A stretch of DNA of 23,657 nucleotides from a virus. The stretch covers positions 1 to 23,657 of IMG/VR virus record IMGVR_UViG_3300037140_000053; one strand, written 5' to 3'. Under the pieces are notes generated by a model. The model saw nothing but the letters and a program-made list of their open reading frames with translations. It did no database searches and was not told the DNA's origin. Position numbers and translations under genes: made by a program. Below are positions 20,538 through 23,657 of the stretch, piece after piece. How positions within the stretch are numbered: the first letter of the stretch is position 1; every line of letters begins with the position of its first letter.

Positions 20538-21051
20538 GGGTCGGCTCTCCCTTGTCGATCTGTGCTTGCGTGGTTGCGCGCTCTGCCAGCTCCGCTCGGA
20601 GCTTGACTACTCGGGCCTGAGCAGCCTCCATCTGCGCCTGCTGCTCGATCGTCGGCTCCTGGCCGGCGTCCTTGAGCACCTGGAACAGGGCGTTGAGGGT
20701 GGCGATCTCCCGCAGCGAGTTGGCGAGGCCGTTCTCGATGGCGTCGGTGAGTCGGGAGTTGACCAGCGAGTGGATCTCCTTGATCGCCGGTGCGGTGCCG
20801 TCCGCGATCGACTCCGTCGTGGTCTTGTTGTTGTCGACCATTGCGGCGATCGCCTTGTTCGACTCGACCAGCGCATCGGCAGCGGTCGCGGCGGTGCGGA
20901 TCAGGTAGTCCTGGCGCTGGTAGTCCTGCTCCTTGTCCTTGTGGCGCTGGCGCTCGTTGATCCAGACGAGCACGATCGGGACAGTCAAGGCGGTGAACAG
21001 GGACACCAGGGCCGCGATGGCGATTGAGATGGTGTCCGAAACCGCGAGCAC
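20521..21051 (-). CDS. Membrane-anchored coiled-coil protein
   Basis: A 176-residue protein beginning at GTG, MLAVSDTISIAIAALVSLFT, with one N-terminal membrane helix (about 8-30). The rest is charged and helical: NERQRHKDKEQDYQRQ, repeated Ala/Asn-rich segments, and QAQMEAAQARVVKLRAELAE near the end, a clear heptad-like coiled coil. This layout recalls phage spanin- or holin-associated proteins and also tail-assembly chaperone anchors; it proves neither. No strong ribosome binding site precedes the GTG; it lies 24 bp after the macro-domain gene. Confidence 0.74.
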   Translation of the reverse strand: MLAVSDTISIAIAALVSLFTALTVPIVLVWINERQRHKDKEQDYQRQDYLIRTAATAADALVESNKAIAAMVDNNKTTTESIADGTAPAIKEIHSLVNSRLTDAIENGLANSLREIATLNALFQVLKDAGQEPTIEQQAQMEAAQARVVKLRAELAERATTQAQIDKGEPTHDAAA

Positions 21052-21075
21052 GCCGCCCGCAGAGTAGCAACGCGC

Positions 21076-21621
21076 CTAGACGACCGGCGGCACGTAGAGG
21101 ATCGCCTGGCGGAACGCGGCCAGCGCCTCTTTGCCCTGCACAGCGAACATGATCGTCTTGAGGCTCGAGCGTCCTTCGGTGACGGTGCCGAGCCAGAACT
21201 GCACGACGTCGAGCATCGTGCGAGCGCAGGCGTCAACCGGGTACTCGCCGATACCGGCACCGAACGCGACGAAGGCCAGCGACTCAACGTCCTGCATCCC
21301 CTCAGCGGTCATCATCGTGGCGATCGTGGCTTTGACCACCGCGTCGGTTGTGACCTTGCCGCCTAGCTCCATCGTGACGGCGTGGAGTACCCACTTGCAC
21401 GGCAGGTTGCCGGCGTCAGTGGCGAGCACGGAGCCGATCGGCAGCGGACCACCGAACGCCTCAACGCACTCATCGCTCATCACGGTGACGACGGGCCCGC
21501 CTGCTTGTGCAATCGCGCGCGCCACACCGCCAGCGTGCTTGAGGCGGGTGTTCGCGGAGTTGACGATCGCGTCGACCTCGAGCTGGGTGACGTCGGCTTC
21601 GATGGCGAGTAGCTGGGTCAT
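21076..21621 (-). CDS. Macro-domain (ADP-ribose-binding) protein
   Basis: A 181-residue protein starting MTQLLAIEADVTQLEVDAIV. VNSANTRLKHAGGVARAI (20-37) is the classic ADP-ribose binding loop with the NxAN motif, and FGAGIGEYP (120-128) is the second phosphate loop. Family members bind or hydrolyse ADP-ribose, ADP-ribosyl-proteins or related nucleotides; in phages a role in countering NAD-based or ADP-ribosylating defence is an attractive inference. The ATG overlaps the upstream stop (ATGA); the 90-residue longer frame is a shadow. It sits with the DNA ligase in the first block. Confidence 0.9.
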   Translation of the reverse strand: MTQLLAIEADVTQLEVDAIVNSANTRLKHAGGVARAIAQAGGPVVTVMSDECVEAFGGPLPIGSVLATDAGNLPCKWVLHAVTMELGGKVTTDAVVKATIATMMTAEGMQDVESLAFVAFGAGIGEYPVDACARTMLDVVQFWLGTVTEGRSSLKTIMFAVQGKEALAAFRQAILYVPPVV

Positions 21622-21848
21622 ATCCAGTCGATCTTCGCACGCGGAGCCGGACCCCACTCGACGCGGACGGAAGCGACAAGCAGGTTGACGATCACGCAGC
21701 CGCGAGCACGACTGAGGTTGCCGGCCTGAAAGCCGACCTCCCATTGCCATCCGCCGCCGAACCGGCCCATCCGCTCCGACGGCGGGCGGTGGCGGAAGCC
21801 GACCTTGACGCGGCCGACCTGCCAGTCGCGGCGCCACCGGAAGATCAT
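21618..21848 (-). CDS. Small conserved-looking GRFGGGW protein
   Basis: A 76-residue basic protein. The core GRFGGGWQWEVGFQAG is followed by RGCVIVNLLVASVRVEW, a pattern I recall from small actinophage proteins without known function. It starts MIFRWRRDWQVGRVKVGF. Both ends are coupled by 4-bp overlaps, to the following macro-domain gene and the preceding 75-residue gene, which supports it strongly as a gene. Confidence 0.8.
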   Translation of the reverse strand: MIFRWRRDWQVGRVKVGFRHRPPSERMGRFGGGWQWEVGFQAGNLSRARGCVIVNLLVASVRVEWGPAPRAKIDWI

Positions 21849-22072
21849 GCCGAGTCGCCGGCGAACCCGCGGAGGCGGTCACGAATCTCGGCCTCATTGT
21901 GGATCGGGTCGCCGTCCAGCTGGGCGAGGATGCGCTCCGCGCGGTCGAACTCCGACTTGCCCAGCTGCGGGAACGGGTTGTACTTGCAGCCGTAGCGCTT
22001 CCAGGGATTCTCTGACGTCCCGTTGATGCGGACAGTCAGCGTGTAGGTGGGTCGTTCTGCTGTGGGGCTCAT
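21845..22072 (-). CDS. 75-residue hypothetical protein
   Basis: Starts MSPTAERPTYTLTVRINGTS and continues NPWKRYGCKYNPFPQLGKSE, then a helical acidic segment AERILAQLDGD and a closing NEAEIRDRLRGFAG. The N-terminal strand-like part and C-terminal helices suggest a compact domain. Coupled on both sides (ATGA). Not recognised. Confidence 0.78.
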   Translation of the reverse strand: MSPTAERPTYTLTVRINGTSENPWKRYGCKYNPFPQLGKSEFDRAERILAQLDGDPIHNEAEIRDRLRGFAGDSA

Positions 22073-22257
22073 GGCGTGTCTCCGTCTGTTTGGTGGGTGT
22101 CGATGTAAGCGTGGCCCTCAGCCCAGCCCTCGTCGCCCGGCTTGACCATGCGGGTTTCGACGACGGCCAGTGTCAGCTTCTGATCGCTCGCTATGCGCAG
22201 CAGCCGAGCCATGTGCTCGGCGCGGTCGACGATCGAGTGAGCTTCGCCGACCCTCAT
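22069..22257 (-). CDS. 62-residue hypothetical protein
   Basis: Starts MRVGEAHSIVDRAEHMARLL and has a helix followed by strand-like LTLAVVETRMV and an acidic end. The ATG overlaps the ligase stop and the stop overlaps the next ATG, both as ATGA. No family recognised. Confidence 0.76.
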   Translation of the reverse strand: MRVGEAHSIVDRAEHMARLLRIASDQKLTLAVVETRMVKPGDEGWAEGHAYIDTHQTDGDTP

Positions 22258-23378
22258 GGCGCGGCCTTCCCCGCCAGCACGCCCTTGGCGACTTCGAGGT
22301 CGGCTGCCGGGTCACCGTCCTTGGCGATCACTCGATCGTAGGCATCGCCTTGCTGGGCCTCTAGCTCAGCGACGCACTTGGCGAGCTTGGGCAGAGCCAT
22401 GGCTCTGTAGTTCCGCATCACGTTCATTCTCTGAGCCCTTCTGCTTGTGGGTTTGGGTTTGGGTGCAATCACGGTGCCGATCGGGATGGCCTCTAGAGCG
22501 TCAGCGAGCCTATCTGCGGCGCTCGGCGCCGTGGGGCAAGGGTCCAGGTCAGGTCGCATCCGGCTGAACACCGGGTGGCGCGGCTGGCCCCCGTCGAACA
22601 TGAGCTGGTAGCGGATCTCGATGACCTTCCCCAGCCAGCGCTCCGGGTGGTCCTTCGCGTCCTGGCAGTCACCCGGGTTGTTCGGCGCTACGGCGGTGAT
22701 GACGCCGGTGTCGAGCATGCGGATCTCGAAGCGGCCGACCATGTTCTCGTTCCAGCCGCCGGGCTTGCCGGGGTGCAGCGCGATGATCTCGGCGTCAGCG
22801 GTCTGCATCGGCTTGACCTTGAGCCAATCGCGGCTCCGCTTCCCAGGGTGGTAGACCGACTCCGGGCGCTTGCAGACCGCGCCCTCCAGCCCGAGGTCGA
22901 GCCACGTTGCGAACAACTCGGCGTCAATGGTGGTCTGCGGGTTCAAGATCACGGCGGTCCTGTCCGCAGGCATCAGCTTGGCGAACACTGTCTCAAGCAT
23001 CGAGCGCCGCGCGCTGAGCGGCGACCGGCGCAGGTCGTGGCTGCCGAGCTGGAGCAGGTCGAACACGACGAGCTGGAGAGTCGGCGCGCCTGCACCACCA
23101 GCGAGGCCTGTCGAGACACCGCCGCTTGACTCACCGCCCACGATCTCGCCGTCGAGCACGGTGCCGACGGGTAGGTGGGCGAGCGCCGCACAGATCGCGG
23201 GTGTCTCGCCGGTGTGCTCAGAGCCGTTGCGACCCGCATAGCTGCGGACCCTGTCGGCTTCGACCACGACGGTCCAGCGCCAGCCGTCGAGCTTCGGCTC
23301 CATGACCCACCCTTCGGGCACGTCACCGAGTCCAGCGGCGGTGTGGCAGAGCATCGGGCGCGGGGCTGGGTCAGTCAT
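22254..23378 (-). CDS. ATP-dependent DNA ligase
   Basis: A 374-residue enzyme that seals nicks in DNA. The nucleotidyltransferase motifs are in order: motif I EPKLDGWR (27-34) with the adenylated Lys29, LDGEIV (75-80), a motif IIIa-like QLVVFDLLQL (102-111), motif IV EGAVCK (165-170) and motif V DWLKVKP (184-190). An OB-fold region follows (WLGKVIEIRYQ), and the last 70 residues are an extra helical tail. The ATG at 23378 overlaps the upstream stop by 8 bp; a longer frame is a shadow. The compact size fits phage and LigC-like ligases. ATP use is inferred from the family. Confidence 0.93.
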   Translation of the reverse strand: MTDPAPRPMLCHTAAGLGDVPEGWVMEPKLDGWRWTVVVEADRVRSYAGRNGSEHTGETPAICAALAHLPVGTVLDGEIVGGESSGGVSTGLAGGAGAPTLQLVVFDLLQLGSHDLRRSPLSARRSMLETVFAKLMPADRTAVILNPQTTIDAELFATWLDLGLEGAVCKRPESVYHPGKRSRDWLKVKPMQTADAEIIALHPGKPGGWNENMVGRFEIRMLDTGVITAVAPNNPGDCQDAKDHPERWLGKVIEIRYQLMFDGGQPRHPVFSRMRPDLDPCPTAPSAADRLADALEAIPIGTVIAPKPKPTSRRAQRMNVMRNYRAMALPKLAKCVAELEAQQGDAYDRVIAKDGDPAADLEVAKGVLAGKAAP

Positions 23379-23616
23379 AGGTTTCACCCTCAGCGTCGCG
23401 CTGCTCGTCGAGGCCGCGCTCCCAGCACATTTCGCACTGGCCGCGCGGGTGGGTGGCGCGAGCGTCACAGCGACAACGCTCGGCGCTCTCGCGGTCGATC
23501 GCAAGGTGGAGGCCGCAGAAGATCTCGCCGGGAGTGAAGCCAGCGGCGAGTGCGGCGGCGCGCTGGTAGGTGGCGGAGCGCGGGTCGCTCAGGACGGTGC
23601 CGTCGTTGAAGTTCAT
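23371..23616 (-). CDS. Cys-rich small protein, first gene behind P1
   Basis: An 81-residue protein starting MNFNDGTVLSDPRSATYQRA. The second half has cysteines at FCGLH, ERCRCDA and QCEMCWERG, which could bind zinc. An in-frame extension upstream falls in the leader and is rejected; the ATG lies 5 nt after AGCAGAGAGGCCA. It heads the operon containing the DNA ligase. Function unknown. Confidence 0.78.
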   Translation of the reverse strand: MNFNDGTVLSDPRSATYQRAAALAAGFTPGEIFCGLHLAIDRESAERCRCDARATHPRGQCEMCWERGLDEQRDAEGETYD

Positions 23617-23657
23617 GGTGTGGCCTCTCTGCTGGGTGGGTGATTCCATATACCAAA
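23617..23657 (-). promoter_or_regulatory. P1: conserved leader, promoter cut by the window edge
   Basis: TTTGGTATATGGAATCACCC then ACCCAGCAGAGAGGCCACACC before the ATG at 23616. TTGGTATATGGAA and CCCAGCAGAGAGGCC are identical to the P2 leader. By analogy the -10 and -35 boxes should lie just outside the right edge. Confidence 0.6.

Noticed and set aside
1-23657. Integrase, repressor, tRNA, CRISPR or attachment site
   Set aside because: I looked for these and saw no supporting motif, so temperate lifestyle cannot be judged from this window.

Overview
This window reads as about 23.7 kb of a tailed double-stranded DNA phage (siphovirus-like, HK97-fold head) of a high-GC, probably actinobacterial host. 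The evidence is a complete head-packaging module: small and large terminase, portal, S49 maturation protease, HK97-type major capsid protein and a partial head-tail gene at the left edge. Strongly GC-rich codon use, frequent GTG starts and actinophage-typical small proteins agree. Every gene I accept lies on the minus strand, so transcription runs from position 23657 towards 1. No tRNA, rRNA, CRISPR array, integrase or attachment site was seen. All names come from reading motifs; no database search was possible.

In transcription order, the first block (23616 to 21076) holds a conserved leader, a small Cys-rich protein, an ATP-dependent DNA ligase, three small coupled genes and a macro-domain protein. 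Next come three predicted membrane proteins (21051 to 19876), which may belong to the lysis or envelope functions. A promoter with an operator-like inverted repeat then drives a free-standing HNH-type homing endonuclease, a SAM methyltransferase and two small genes. A secreted lysozyme-like protein (17641-18102) follows, with an abnormal start. After it come small coupled genes, including a 30-residue membrane peptide, and an unusual HNH-endonuclease/P-loop-kinase fusion. A non-coding stretch without a clear gene (15662-16064) separates this from the rest and contains a 110-bp run with no A on the plus strand.

The next block (15661 to 10327) is the accessory heart of the window. It has two paralogous ParB/Srx-fold proteins, a promoter, an unknown protein, a 2OG-Fe(II)-oxygenase-like protein, an IbrA-like PAPS-reductase-family protein paired with an IbrB-like ParB protein, an SPPW-type DNA methyltransferase and a glycosyltransferase-like protein. 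These are chained by 1- to 4-bp start/stop overlaps and run directly into the terminase genes. The set is a reasonable candidate for a DNA (hyper)modification pathway linked to packaging, though that is inference. The large terminase carries a 361-residue LAGLIDADG intein exactly inside its Walker A motif.

After the terminase come a 26-residue membrane peptide, a hairpin, operator-like repeats and a good sigma70-type promoter (-35 at 7116-7121, -10 at 7093-7098). This promoter starts the head operon: three Cys-rich small proteins, portal, a 24-residue membrane peptide, a tail/fibre-like beta protein, a zinc-binding mini-protein, protease, capsid and connector genes. Recurring themes are pervasive translational coupling (18 overlaps of 4 bp and four of 1 bp), many small CxxC proteins, three micro-membrane peptides, and a repeated promoter/leader module with a shared operator-like motif.
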